In this document: one piece after another, positions 19,145 through 28,112 of the stretch
Position numbering within the stretch: the first letter of the stretch is position 1
Layout: each line of letters starts with the position of its first letter
From: Thalassoroseus pseudoceratinae
GTDB taxonomy: Bacteria > Planctomycetota > Planctomycetia > Planctomycetales > Planctomycetaceae
DNA length: 64,000 nt
Assembly (NCBI RefSeq): GCF_011634775.1
Contig: NZ_JAALXT010000002.1
Location: 1,116,001-1,180,000, forward strand
Direction: 5' to 3'
Program-made: the position numbers and the translations under genes
Notes under the pieces: generated by a model
What the model was told of the DNA's origin: nothing
What the model saw: only the letters and a program-made list of their open reading frames with translations
Database searches by the model: none

Positions 19145-19964
19145 GGAAAACACGAGGCATCGATTGACCACCGAAGATTCATCGACAACATCGAACAATT
19201 CCAACGAACGAACACTGGTAACGCTTTGTACCTACAACGAAAGTGAAAACCTGCCGGGGCTGATCGCAGAAATTCATCAGCATGCGGCTGACGTCGATGT
19301 GTTGGTGATCGACGACAATTCCCCAGACGGCACGGGGCGAATTGCCGATCATTTAGCATCGACTGATTCTCGAATTCACGTTTTGCATCGCGCGGAGAAA
19401 CAGGGCATCGGTGCCGCCACGTTGGCTGGGTTTTGGTGGGCGATTGACCGAGGTTACTTCTGGCTGATCAACATGGACGCGGATTTCAGTCATCACCCGC
19501 GACACCTGCCGGAACTTCGCGCGGCCATCACCGGGACGAATGGCGAACCCGTGGATGTTGTCATCGGTTCGCGATATGTGAAGGGCGGGGGAATCGAAGG
19601 TTGGGGACCGCTTCGACACGTGATGAGCAGAGGCGTAAACTTCTACGCCCGATCCGCACTCGGATTACGAACGAAAGACAACAGCGGTTCGTTCCGCTGT
19701 TACCGGGTCAGTAAACTCGCAGAGATCGACTGGAGCCGCGTCCGAGCGAAAGGCTACGCGTTCGAAGAGGAAGTGTTGTATCGCTGCCGCCGGGTCGGTT
19801 GCCGATTCGCGGAAGTGCCAATCGTCTTTCTCGACCGCCAACATGGACAATCGAAGATCAACACTCGTGAAGTCCGACGGGCCTTGTGGGATATTTTCCG
19901 ATTGGGCATCGACAACGTCCGTCGTGTGCCGGTCCGCGAGGCCGGTGAGAAAACACCCTCGTAG
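19134..19964 (+). CDS. GT2 glycosyltransferase, polyprenol-phosphate mannosyltransferase-like
   Basis: The product has 276 residues. After a 25-residue polar leader, the GT-A fold starts with VTLCTYNESENLPGLI, then VLVIDDNSPDGTG, DADFSHHP (the DxD metal and nucleotide-sugar site), VIGSRYVKGGG and RHVMSRGVNFYAR, all hallmarks of the DPM1/GtrB group that transfers a sugar from GDP- or UDP-sugar to a polyprenyl phosphate. No C-terminal membrane helices are present, as in soluble DPM1-type enzymes. The start ATG 19134 lies inside the end of the TPR gene, implying translational coupling; a TTG some 30 bp later is an alternative. Acts at the inner face of the membrane. Confidence 0.88.
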   Translation: MNPEENTRHRLTTEDSSTTSNNSNERTLVTLCTYNESENLPGLIAEIHQHAADVDVLVIDDNSPDGTGRIADHLASTDSRIHVLHRAEKQGIGAATLAGFWWAIDRGYFWLINMDADFSHHPRHLPELRAAITGTNGEPVDVVIGSRYVKGGGIEGWGPLRHVMSRGVNFYARSALGLRTKDNSGSFRCYRVSKLAEIDWSRVRAKGYAFEEEVLYRCRRVGCRFAEVPIVFLDRQHGQSKINTREVRRALWDIFRLGIDNVRRVPVREAGEKTPS

Positions 19965-20073
19965 AACCGAATTCACAACGAATCGGGAACGGCGGCACGG
20001 GTGAAAGTTTGGAGCGGATGGCGTACGCTGTTATCAACAACCATTCATATTTCACGATCACAGAGGATCATCC

Positions 20074-21147
20074 ATGATTGATCGATTTTTAACTTTGGCG
20101 TTCGCGTTTGGTTTGCTCATGGGGAGTGTGGCACAAGCGGCCGAACCGGCATCGTCCGAATCGGCATCCTCTGAATCGGAAGCCAAGTATTTGGGGAACA
20201 TCCACCAAGTTACCAAAGGCTTGCCTCGGGCGGGGGAAGGGTATTTCTCGCCGGACGGCAAAACCATCGTGTTCCAAGCGTATCCGGTTGGCTATCCGTT
20301 CTACCAAATCTATACACAGGACCTGAAATCCGGCGACGTGCGGCGAATCAGCCCCGGTCGCGGGCGGACAACCTGTGCGTACTTCACTCCCGATGCCGGA
20401 AAGATTCTCTTCGCCTCGGCTCATACCCATCCACACGTTGGACGGGAAGAGTTGACCGCTCGGAAAATCGCAGCTGAAGGTGGACGCCGACGCTACCAAT
20501 GGGATTTCGATGAGTACATGGATATCTACACTGTCGACCGAGATGGCACAAATCTGACCCAACTCACCGATGCACCCGGATACGATGCCGAAGGAAGTTA
20601 CTCGTCTGACGGCAAACACATCGTGTTTACGTCGACTCGTGATGGCGATCCCGATTTGTACATCATGGATGCCGACGGTGGAAATGTTCGGCAAATCGTC
20701 AATGTTGACGGCTACGACGGCGGACCGTTCTTCTCACCGGATGATAAGTGGGTTATCTTCCGAAGTGACCGTGATAAAGAACACATGCTGCAACTGTACG
20801 CGGTTTCGGTCGATGGCAAACACGAAGTCCAACTGACCGACAATTTGAACGAAGTCAACTGGTGCCCCTATTTTCATCCCAGCGGGAAGTACATCATCTG
20901 GTCGAGTGCCGACTACAGTCGCGGTCCAGTTGGGGCTCACTTCCAACTCAAGACGATGGATATCGAGTACGACGACGAGACGTTCAAAGGCGGCCAAGTT
21001 ACACAAATTACAACTGCTCCCAGTGCCGACGTGCTTCCTGTCTTTAGTCCCGATGGCACCAAACTAATGTGGACCAGCACACGCACGGAAGACGGCAGCA
21101 GTCAACTCTGGATGGCCGACTGGCTCCGCGGAGAACCGAAAAAGTAG
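20074..21147 (+). CDS. Secreted TolB-like WD40 (PD40) beta-propeller
   Basis: The product has 357 residues with a Sec signal peptide (cleavage near AQAAEP) and AGAGGA 6-8 bp before the ATG. Six PD40-type blades are visible by their FSPDGK-like turns: YFSPDGKTIVFQA, YFTPDAGKILFAS, SYSSDGKHIVFTS, FFSPDDKWVIFRS, YFHPSGKYIIWSS and VFSPDGTKLMWTS. This is the fold of TolB and of the DPP4-type peptidase propeller; there is no peptidase domain here. Likely a periplasmic binding or scaffold protein; nothing links it to a Tol system. It is followed 77 bp later by a second propeller gene on the same strand. Confidence 0.8.
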   Translation: MIDRFLTLAFAFGLLMGSVAQAAEPASSESASSESEAKYLGNIHQVTKGLPRAGEGYFSPDGKTIVFQAYPVGYPFYQIYTQDLKSGDVRRISPGRGRTTCAYFTPDAGKILFASAHTHPHVGREELTARKIAAEGGRRRYQWDFDEYMDIYTVDRDGTNLTQLTDAPGYDAEGSYSSDGKHIVFTSTRDGDPDLYIMDADGGNVRQIVNVDGYDGGPFFSPDDKWVIFRSDRDKEHMLQLYAVSVDGKHEVQLTDNLNEVNWCPYFHPSGKYIIWSSADYSRGPVGAHFQLKTMDIEYDDETFKGGQVTQITTAPSADVLPVFSPDGTKLMWTSTRTEDGSSQLWMADWLRGEPKK

Positions 21148-21224
21148 CAGATCACCACGTATGTCAGGATACGCACATCCGCGTTGGTCCATGATAAGAT
21201 CCGAACATGAAGAGGGGACGAACG

Positions 21225-22481
21225 ATGAGCCGTTGTGTTCTTGTGTCGGTGGTTGTCATTGGGATTTCCGCGAGTCGGCTTTCCGCGGATTGGCCGGAGT
21301 TCCGTGGTGCGAACAACGATGGCCATTCCAAGGCGAAGTCCGCCCCGTTGGAATGGAGTTCCACCGCGAATGTCGCTTGGCGTGTGGAACTTCCCGGCAA
21401 CGGAAACGGTAGCCCCGTCGTCGCGGATGGAAAAGTCTTCATCACGTGGGCCAATCCGGATGGCCGAGAACGGTCACTCGGTTGCTTTGCCGAGTCCGAC
21501 GGTAAGCGGATTTGGAGCAAGACTGTCGATTTCGACGAGGAAGAGCCCACCCACAAAACGAACCCGTACGCGCCGACCACACCGGCGGTTCAGGGGGACC
21601 GTGTCGTTGTCTGGCATGGCTCCGCTGGTCTCTTCTGTTACGACTTATCAGGAAAACTGATATGGCAGAGGGACCTGGGCAAATTCATTCACATTTGGGG
21701 ATTTGGTTCGTCGCCAATCGTCCACAACGAAACCGTGTACTTGAACGCCGGACCGGGCGAACGGCAATTCGTGGTGGCCTTCGATTTGAAGAGCGGTGAC
21801 GAGTTGTGGCGGACCAACGAACCCGGTGGAGCGAGCGGTCTTAGCCAGAAGAAACGCGAATGGGTCGGGTCGTGGGGGACGCCAGTCGTCGCTCAAGTGG
21901 AGGGCGAGGGACAATTGATCGTCGGCCAACCAAAACGCGTTGTCGCGTATGACCTCAAGTCAGGAGAAATCCGCTGGTTTGTCGGGGGGCTTGAACAGAA
22001 GGGATTGGTCTATACCTCGCCGATGATCAGTGAATCCGACGGAATCGGTGTGGTCATGGGGGGCTTTCGCGGAACGGCGATTGGCTTCCGATTGGGCGGA
22101 AACGGAGACGTTACGGAAACGAATCAACTCTGGCAGGTCAAGCAGGGCAATCCGCAACGGATCGGCTCGGGAGTGATCCTTGGCGAGTCTATTTATTCTG
22201 TTGGAGCCGGCCCGGGAGTGGTTCAATGCATTGAACTCAATACGGGCAAGGAGCGGTGGAAGGCTCGCGCGAAAAGTTTTTGGGGCTCCATTGTCGCAGT
22301 TGGCGATCGGCTGTATGCAACCGACCAAGACGGCACAACGCACGTGTTCGCGGCGGATCCAAACGAATACCGGGAATTGGCCATCAATCCCCTCGGCGAG
22401 CCCAGCAACTCCACGCCCGCTATTACCAATGGCCAAGTCGTCATTCGCACCGCGAAGAGTTTGTTCTGTATTCGCGAGTGA
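21225..22481 (+). CDS. Secreted PQQ-like beta-propeller protein
   Basis: The product has 418 residues. ATG 21225 is chosen because GAGGGG lies 7 bp upstream; an earlier ATG (21207) lacks one. A signal peptide is followed at once by WPEFRGANNDGHS, the opening typical of planctomycete PQQ-like propellers. Blades show GKRIWSKTVDF, GKLIWQRDLGKF, DLKSGDELWRTN, DLKSGEIRWFVG, QLWQVKQG and NTGKERWKARA (the WxW-like docking pattern of quinoprotein and BamB-type propellers). No PQQ-ligating residues are evident, so it is probably a binding propeller rather than a dehydrogenase. Expected in the periplasm. Confidence 0.82.
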   Translation: MSRCVLVSVVVIGISASRLSADWPEFRGANNDGHSKAKSAPLEWSSTANVAWRVELPGNGNGSPVVADGKVFITWANPDGRERSLGCFAESDGKRIWSKTVDFDEEEPTHKTNPYAPTTPAVQGDRVVVWHGSAGLFCYDLSGKLIWQRDLGKFIHIWGFGSSPIVHNETVYLNAGPGERQFVVAFDLKSGDELWRTNEPGGASGLSQKKREWVGSWGTPVVAQVEGEGQLIVGQPKRVVAYDLKSGEIRWFVGGLEQKGLVYTSPMISESDGIGVVMGGFRGTAIGFRLGGNGDVTETNQLWQVKQGNPQRIGSGVILGESIYSVGAGPGVVQCIELNTGKERWKARAKSFWGSIVAVGDRLYATDQDGTTHVFAADPNEYRELAINPLGEPSNSTPAITNGQVVIRTAKSLFCIRE

Positions 22482-22500
22482 GCGTCTCGTCTGACGTAAT

Positions 22501-22602
22501 TCACGGGCGATTGGGGAATAGTCGTTTTCCAACCGCAGAAACGACCAGCATCGAGACTCCGACGAAGGCGAAAATTTGGACGTGCAGTGTGAAGACGCTC
22601 AT
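22501..22602 (-). CDS. Candidate 33-residue single-span membrane protein
   Basis: On the minus strand an ATG at 22602 opens a 33-codon frame ending in TGA at 22501-22503. The peptide starts MSVFTLHVQIFAFVGVSMLV, a hydrophobic span, and ends in a basic tail (GKRLFPNRP), which fits a small inner-membrane protein with its C-terminus in the cytoplasm. There is no clear ribosome binding site, and the region lies between convergent genes, so it could still be chance. Confidence 0.35.
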   Translation of the reverse strand: MSVFTLHVQIFAFVGVSMLVVSAVGKRLFPNRP

Positions 22603-22688
22603 GGCAAGTTCGCCGCTCTAGACCGTCACTGGGTCGTTGATGTGCAGAGGAAAGTCGAAGTTGCAACTAGGCCGAGAAACACCTCGAC

Positions 22689-23420
22689 CTATTTGCTCAA
22701 TTCGAGATCCAAGAGTCGTTGCTGACACAGCACAACCCGTCGGTAATCGTGCTGGGTTTCGTAGAGTTTGACGACCTTGCGGAGACAGCACTCACAGGTG
22801 ATCTCCTGAATCTGCTCAAGCGAGAGTTCAGAAACGAACCCATAGGCTTCGTCATGGCGGTCCTGCTTGATGAGCATTCCCGCAACGCCGATTCGGTAGC
22901 AGACATTTTCCGGGTCCAGCGAAATCGCTTTGCGAGCCAGGCCTTCAATCAGGTGAATTGGGTAACCACACCGAGCCGCATAGTGTCCCATGTCGTAATA
23001 GGATTGAGCATTCAAGGGATCTCGTTCGGTCGCCACACGACAGGCCCGCATGGCGTCACCGGGTTGATCGATCGCATCCAGAGCGGACGCAATCTGCAAG
23101 AGCATATCGATCGTCATTTGCGAGTTGTCGATCAGATCGCAAAGAAGATCGCGTGAAAGCTCTGTACGCCCGATTTTGCCATATCCATAACCAAGACAGA
23201 CACGTGCAAGGGGGCGAAGCGGCACAAACAGCGATGCACGTTCCAGTGCCGAAACCGCGATTGCGAAGCGACCTCGTGTGCCTTGGATCAGACCAAGCAA
23301 TTCCCACCCGTAGCCACACTCCGGGGATTGTTTCAAGTAGTTCTTGGCTGAATGCAAAGCGACTTCCAATTCGCCGTTCTCGAATGCATTTTCCGCGGTT
23401 TCCAAGGATTTCGTCATCAT
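22689..23420 (-). CDS. TPR-repeat protein, cytoplasmic
   Basis: The product has 243 residues and no signal peptide. It is made of helical pairs with TPR character: AENAFENGELEVALHSAKNYLKQ, YGWELLGLIQGTRGRFAIAV, LARVCLGYGYGKIGRTELSR, DPLNAQSYYDMGHYAARCGY and DPENVCYRIGVAGMLIKQDR. Near the C-terminus are CECC cysteines. The start is uncertain; ATG 23420 with GAAGG 10 bp upstream is used, but the frame is open to 23495. TPR proteins mediate protein-protein contacts; the partner is unknown. Its start faces the long leader of htrA. Confidence 0.65.
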   Translation of the reverse strand: MMTKSLETAENAFENGELEVALHSAKNYLKQSPECGYGWELLGLIQGTRGRFAIAVSALERASLFVPLRPLARVCLGYGYGKIGRTELSRDLLCDLIDNSQMTIDMLLQIASALDAIDQPGDAMRACRVATERDPLNAQSYYDMGHYAARCGYPIHLIEGLARKAISLDPENVCYRIGVAGMLIKQDRHDEAYGFVSELSLEQIQEITCECCLRKVVKLYETQHDYRRVVLCQQRLLDLELSK

Positions 23421-23889
23421 GACCAATGGGCCTTCGCAATTGCACAAGCCAGGAAATGCACTTCCTGACTGTCGGGTGATCATTGAGAGAGCCAATCGAT
23501 GGGCAATGCATCGTTGGCCAGTTTGTTCTCGCGAACCTCACACTGCTGAAATCATTCGAAAAGCGTCACCGGCTGCGAAATTGCGGGGAGGAACGGTTTC
23601 AATCCGCAGCCGATGACGTTGCTTCTCTCGATCGAAGCCCCGGTAACAGGACTATTCAAGCGACCGTTCATGTAACGCATTCGAGTGAAACTGAGATTCA
23701 GTCTCAGAAGTTACTCGTCGTGAGGAGTATCGTCAAGGACGTGTGCTTGAAAAAAGGAAACTCACAAAAAATTTCTGTTTTTTGGCTCCTCTCCAACAAT
23801 TGACCGTCGAATCTCGTACAGAGGGTAGGTTTCACTTCATTTCAGACGCGGTCTCGCGTCTTTTTGGTTCTCAACGGAAGGGAAGTAGT
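23421..23889. other. Intergenic region and long leader upstream of htrA
   Basis: This 470-bp region separates the divergent TPR and htrA genes. It holds a compact hairpin at 23690-23707 that can pair in two exclusive ways (ACTGA with TCAGT, or CTGAG with CTCAG), an A/T-rich stretch near 23750-23785, a TTGACC at about 23800, and a terminator-like hairpin at 23844-23865 just before the htrA ribosome site. No ORF within it looks real. Confidence 0.4.
23844..23865 (+). terminator. Terminator-like hairpin in the htrA leader
   Basis: AGACGCG (23844-23850) pairs perfectly with CGCGTCT (23855-23861) around a GTCT loop, followed directly by a run of five T. It has the form of an intrinsic terminator but lies only 25 bp before the htrA start, with no plus-strand gene immediately upstream that needs ending. 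An attenuator or a 5' stability hairpin are both possible. Confidence 0.6.
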
Positions 23890-25392
23890 ATGAAAGTATT
23901 TCAAGCGACACGGCATTGGCTGGTTGCATTGACGGGAAGCATGTTGCTTGTGGGGGCGGCGGTTGGTTTAGCCGACCGAAAGCCAGCGGATCAACAAGCG
24001 ATTCGGCAAGCACGGGACCTTTCGACGGCGTTCCGCAGCGTGGCTAAACAAGCCACTCCGGCGGTTGTTTCAATTGAAACAACGTCGAAGCCGAAGGTCA
24101 TGGAAGAAGCTCAGTTGCGATCATCGCCGTTTGGTGAGGACAGCCCTTTCAAAGAGTTTTTCCAACGTGATCCGCAGTTGCGTCGGTTCTTTGAACAGCA
24201 GCGAGGATTGCAAGGACAACGTCGAGCACCCGAGCGAAAAGGCATGGGCTCCGGGTTTGTGATCGATGCGGACGGCATCATTCTCACCAACAATCACGTG
24301 GTGCAGGATGCGGATGAAGTCAAAGTGCGATTCTCCGATGGTCGGGAATACATCGCGACCGATGTGCGAACCGATCCACGGACCGACGTCGCCGTTGTGC
24401 GAATCGATGTCCCGAAGGGGTCACTCGATGTTCTGCCGATGGGCGACAGCAACGACGTCCAAGTGGCAGACTGGGTGCTGGCCGTGGGAAGTCCGTTCGG
24501 TTTGGCCACCACTGTGACACAAGGCATCATCAGTGCGAAAGGCCGTGTGCCTGGCATCAATGAGCGGGAAAATTACCTGCAAACCGATGCCGCAATCAAT
24601 CCAGGGAACAGCGGAGGACCGCTGGTGAACTTGGATGGAGAAGTCATCGGAATCAACACCGCGATTTCTTCTAAGAGTGGCGGATACGACGGCATTGGCT
24701 TTGCGATCCCAATCAATATGGCGAAGTGGGTCGCAATGCAATTGATTGACAAAGGCGAAGTCGATCGGGCGTATCTTGGTGTCACGATTCAAGAAGTCAG
24801 CAGCCCAATCGCCAAGCAATTGGGCGTTGAACTCGGCAAAGGAGCTTTGGTTGGTCAGGTCTTCAAAGACTCTCCCGCAGATGATGCAGGAGTCGAACCC
24901 GGTGACCTTATCCTGAAACTCAACGGGAAAGATGTTCGTGGGCCGAGTGGTCTGCAAGACGCCGTTGAACGGCTCGAGTTGGGCAAGAAATACCCGCTCG
25001 TTGTGCTGCGAGATGGTGAACTTCAAACCTTGACAGTTGCGGCTCAGGAAATGCCTGAGGACTATTCTCGCGAAACGTTGAGTCAACGGTCGTCCAAGGA
25101 AGATGCTCAAGACTACGAAGAAGTTGGCTTGAGCGTCCAAGATGTTACCCCAGCCGTTGCTCGGCAACTTGGGTTGGATCGCACGGAAGGTGTGGTTGTG
25201 TCATCGGTGAACGAAGACAGCCCGGCGGGTGAAGTCGGGATTGATGTCGGCGACGTCATCATGAAAGTCGGCAATCAACGGATTCGTACCAAGGACGACT
25301 TCGACGCGGCCATGAAGGATGCGAATCTCGAAGATGGGATTCTGATGCTGGTCCGCAGCGGAAGCAAATCACGATTCGTTGTGCTACAATAA
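23890..25392 (+). CDS. htrA: HtrA/DegP-family periplasmic serine protease
   Basis: The product has 500 residues. ATG 23890 has AAGGGAAG upstream and begins a signal peptide or anchor (HWLVALTGSMLLVGAAVGLA). The trypsin-like domain carries the full triad: His136 in TNNHVV, Asp166 in TDVAVV, Ser241 in NPGNSGGPL. Two PDZ domains follow (about 300-385, starting YLGVTIQEV, and about 410-500, starting EVGLSVQDV), the DegP/DegQ layout. Such enzymes degrade or hold misfolded envelope proteins and form oligomers gated by the PDZ domains. Expression may be controlled through the hairpin in its leader. A strong terminator follows 64 bp after the stop. Confidence 0.94.
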   Translation: MKVFQATRHWLVALTGSMLLVGAAVGLADRKPADQQAIRQARDLSTAFRSVAKQATPAVVSIETTSKPKVMEEAQLRSSPFGEDSPFKEFFQRDPQLRRFFEQQRGLQGQRRAPERKGMGSGFVIDADGIILTNNHVVQDADEVKVRFSDGREYIATDVRTDPRTDVAVVRIDVPKGSLDVLPMGDSNDVQVADWVLAVGSPFGLATTVTQGIISAKGRVPGINERENYLQTDAAINPGNSGGPLVNLDGEVIGINTAISSKSGGYDGIGFAIPINMAKWVAMQLIDKGEVDRAYLGVTIQEVSSPIAKQLGVELGKGALVGQVFKDSPADDAGVEPGDLILKLNGKDVRGPSGLQDAVERLELGKKYPLVVLRDGELQTLTVAAQEMPEDYSRETLSQRSSKEDAQDYEEVGLSVQDVTPAVARQLGLDRTEGVVVSSVNEDSPAGEVGIDVGDVIMKVGNQRIRTKDDFDAAMKDANLEDGILMLVRSGSKSRFVVLQ

Positions 25393-25455
25393 TCGTTTGC
25401 TTGGGGAATTGCCCCGACAGGTTCGATCCTGTCTTTAACCGCTGGACATTCCGCG

Positions 25456-25491
25456 AAGTCCGTCGCACCAATGTGTGCGGCGGGCTTTTTT
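25456..25491 (+). terminator. Intrinsic terminator after htrA
   Basis: A 13-bp stem with two G-U pairs (AAGTCCGTCGCAC at 25456-25468 with 25475-25487) and a six-base loop is followed by T residues to 25491. It lies just past htrA and just before the end of the convergent metallopeptidase gene. Confidence 0.85.
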
Positions 25492-25495
25492 CGTG

Positions 25496-26302
25496 TTACG
25501 ACTTCGGCAATGCGGAGAGATAGACCAGCAAACGGTCTTCGAAATGAGGGACGGCTTCCGCCAATCGATCACTCAGTGGTTTCGCAACGTTACCGCTCTG
25601 CAGGTCCGCCAAATATGCGAGTAGGGCCTCTCTGGTTTCCGGTGACGAATGCATGCAGAAATGGACCCAGGCCCAGGCCTCTTCATAGTGCGGTTGTTGC
25701 ATCGCGGAAAATTCGGTTAGCGATTCCAATGCACGGATATCCGGTCGCCAGCCGTCCGCCAATTGCCGATTCAGTGACGCGACGGTGCGGGAATTCATGT
25801 TCCCTTTGACTTCGAAATACTCAGCCAATCCTTCATCGATCCACAGCGGCACATGCCCCAAACTCGCGTGCAGCACGCCGTGCGTGTATTCATGTCGCAA
25901 GTCTTCCTGAATGCGTTTGCCCCAGAAAGTGAAGACCGCAAGTTCCGTGGGCGTGCCGACGAAGTAGGCCCGTCGCTGCGGAAGTCCGGGATACGTGCGG
26001 TTCAAGTATTGAGTGTATTCGAGTTGTCCACTGAAAAGGTAGACAACCACTTCACGCCGTTGCGGTGGCAATTGCAATTCGGATGTGATGTGGTCCCGCA
26101 TTTGTTCGAGGTCCACGATTAATTCATGTTCCGGCGGCAATTTGAAGTTGCTGAGGACCAACAAGTGATCCGACCGGACCGAGTGACGACTCGGCGGGCC
26201 GACGGATTGAAGTTGTGTCGCTTGGCAGCCGATCAATAGCCACACCATCGGCAGCACGACGCGCCAAACGCGGCTTGGTTGGGTCGTCTGAGTCACCGCC
26301 AT
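25496..26302 (-). CDS. Lipoprotein gluzincin metallopeptidase (DUF1570-like)
   Basis: The product has 268 residues. The N-terminal hydrophobic segment ends in LLIGC, a lipobox. The zinc site is clear: HEYTH (HExxH) followed about 18 residues later by the glutamate in WIDEGLAEYFE, the gluzincin arrangement seen in planctomycete DUF1570 and peptidase-MA proteins. The C-terminal part is helical. Substrate unknown. Its ATG overlaps the TAA of the upstream kinase gene (TAATG), so translation of the two is coupled and a joint role is likely. The frame extends 30 bp farther upstream but that would lie inside the kinase gene without a ribosome site. Confidence 0.82.
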   Translation of the reverse strand: MAVTQTTQPSRVWRVVLPMVWLLIGCQATQLQSVGPPSRHSVRSDHLLVLSNFKLPPEHELIVDLEQMRDHITSELQLPPQRREVVVYLFSGQLEYTQYLNRTYPGLPQRRAYFVGTPTELAVFTFWGKRIQEDLRHEYTHGVLHASLGHVPLWIDEGLAEYFEVKGNMNSRTVASLNRQLADGWRPDIRALESLTEFSAMQQPHYEEAWAWVHFCMHSSPETREALLAYLADLQSGNVAKPLSDRLAEAVPHFEDRLLVYLSALPKS

Positions 26303-27912
26303 TAGGCCGCTCGCAAGAAAGTGGGGGGGCACTCAGCGGACACGGCAGATCCAGAGCGGCCCAACGGTAACTCTTGGCGGAGTTGCTTTTGCTGCGAATC
26401 TGTCAAACGGTGAGTATAACTTCGCAGAAAATGTTCCTGAAACCGTGGTCGATCGGCGAAGGCCGGCAAAATTTCTTGAAGACGCTTCACGCGTTGCCGG
26501 ATACTGAGTGAACGTCGCCGCTGTCGTAATCGATGCGTATGCGACCACGCCAGCTTCATGGATTCCTGGTCGATCAACACATTCGAGCCGTCCCATTCAC
26601 GGTAATAGAATCCGCAATGATGCAATCGGTCCAATTCCCTCCCGATCAGGGAAGCGATTGATTCGATGTCGGCCGATTGGTTTGTGGAATCCAAGACGTC
26701 CGGTAGTGGTCGGAAAGACGATTGGGGAGCTAACAGCAGGTACGCTTTTTGACCACGGAGTTTGGGTTCGTAGACGGCCCATGGTTCAATGGTTGGCAAG
26801 TTGCGTCGGAGCAGGGCGTGCCCCATTCGCCAGGCATGGGCGGCGGAGTGTTTCGGTCGTCGTTCGGACGGCGTCATCGGCCAGGAGATCAATTCGGGAG
26901 CTAAAGACTCGCTGACAGGATTTGCGTTCGATGTCGGCTGGCTCCGAAAGGCTTTCAACCAGTCAATTCCCAACCGAGCGATGCCCCGGCAGAATAATCC
27001 CCAGCGATCGGCGATCAATTGACGGCTATTGGCTCGGTGCCACTTTCGATCTCCATGCCGATCGGCATGACGCAATTCGGTTGTGCATCGACGACTGAGT
27101 TCCGTCGCGGTGAATTGGTGTCTGGGGTATTCCTCGGTGTAGGCCCGGAAGAAACGGGATCGCTCCGCACGCGAACATCGGCGGGCAAAGAAATTGTGCC
27201 ATAATGCCAAATCGCGACATGCCATTTGTGCCGATGGCCGACGACGGTATTGGACGGAATGCAGGTCGATCAACCACATCCGAACCGTATCGGTCCCGGA
27301 TTCAAACGCTTGCAGGTCGGCACTGGATATCAGAACGTTACCGGGATGTAAGTCGGGATGATACAGGCTATTGCGGTGAAGTCTGCCGAGGACCTCGCCG
27401 GCTTCTCGTGTGATCAGTTGCCGGAGTTGGGCTTCCCGGTGGGAATTGTACGTGGGCAGAATATCGCTCAGGACCTCATCCAACGGAATGACATCGGGAA
27501 TGGCTTTGCTGAGCAGGAAGTTATCCAAAACGAACCCACCTACACGCCGCTCACCGACGGCTACGCAGTCGATCGTGGGAATCCCGGTCTCTTTGACACG
27601 CTGTGCCGCTCGCCATTCCAGCTTCGCTCGGGAAGGACGAATCACATTCTGGCCAAATGTTTGCAAATCCGGCACACGAAAATGTTTCAGAAAGTATTCG
27701 CCAGACTCGAGTTGCAACCGATACACCACGCGATGCTCACCGGATTTCACCACTTCGGTCGTTGAAGCGTGGAGCCATTCGTCAATCGGCAGTTGGCCAT
27801 TTCGGTTTGTCAGAAACTCAAAGTCGGGCGTCAACGTCCAGCGAATCACGGTCCGAGAGTCTCGGCTGACGACATCCGTTTGCGGCGAATGAGTTGTGTG
27901 AACCTCGGTCAT
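26302..27912 (-). CDS. Tandem Kdo/WaaP-like kinase with a second, degenerate kinase domain
   Basis: The product has 536 residues. The first domain (about 20-260) has the parts of lipopolysaccharide/RIO-like kinases: FLKHFRV with the ATP-binding Lys, the catalytic loop HPDLHPGN at 185-192, and WLIDLHS with the Mg-binding Asp. A basic linker leads to a second related domain (about 345-510) in which the loop reads YREWDGSN and the Mg site reads KLAWSHT, so both key Asp are gone; no equivalent ATP-binding Lys is obvious. WaaP-family enzymes phosphorylate heptose or Kdo in LPS core on the cytoplasmic side. It is followed by the overlapping metallopeptidase gene. The split active/pseudo layout resembles kinases regulated by their own pseudokinase. 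Confidence 0.82.
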   Translation of the reverse strand: MTEVHTTHSPQTDVVSRDSRTVIRWTLTPDFEFLTNRNGQLPIDEWLHASTTEVVKSGEHRVVYRLQLESGEYFLKHFRVPDLQTFGQNVIRPSRAKLEWRAAQRVKETGIPTIDCVAVGERRVGGFVLDNFLLSKAIPDVIPLDEVLSDILPTYNSHREAQLRQLITREAGEVLGRLHRNSLYHPDLHPGNVLISSADLQAFESGTDTVRMWLIDLHSVQYRRRPSAQMACRDLALWHNFFARRCSRAERSRFFRAYTEEYPRHQFTATELSRRCTTELRHADRHGDRKWHRANSRQLIADRWGLFCRGIARLGIDWLKAFRSQPTSNANPVSESLAPELISWPMTPSERRPKHSAAHAWRMGHALLRRNLPTIEPWAVYEPKLRGQKAYLLLAPQSSFRPLPDVLDSTNQSADIESIASLIGRELDRLHHCGFYYREWDGSNVLIDQESMKLAWSHTHRLRQRRRSLSIRQRVKRLQEILPAFADRPRFQEHFLRSYTHRLTDSQQKQLRQELPLGRSGSAVSAECPPTFLRAA

Positions 27913-28112
27913 GCGTTGAAACGCTAGCTGATTGCCATATTTCGCTGGATTGGTTCCTGGTGATGCCCATCGGCGAGTCAGGAACTGACAGACTTGTCGA
28001 ACATCAGAATATCTTGAATGTATTCGCGCGAAAGTTTTGCAGAAATGGTAATTTTCGGCAACCCGAATCCGGAGGGGTTCCGGTGTGTTTGTATGTGCAT
28101 CGGCGGTGGCCG

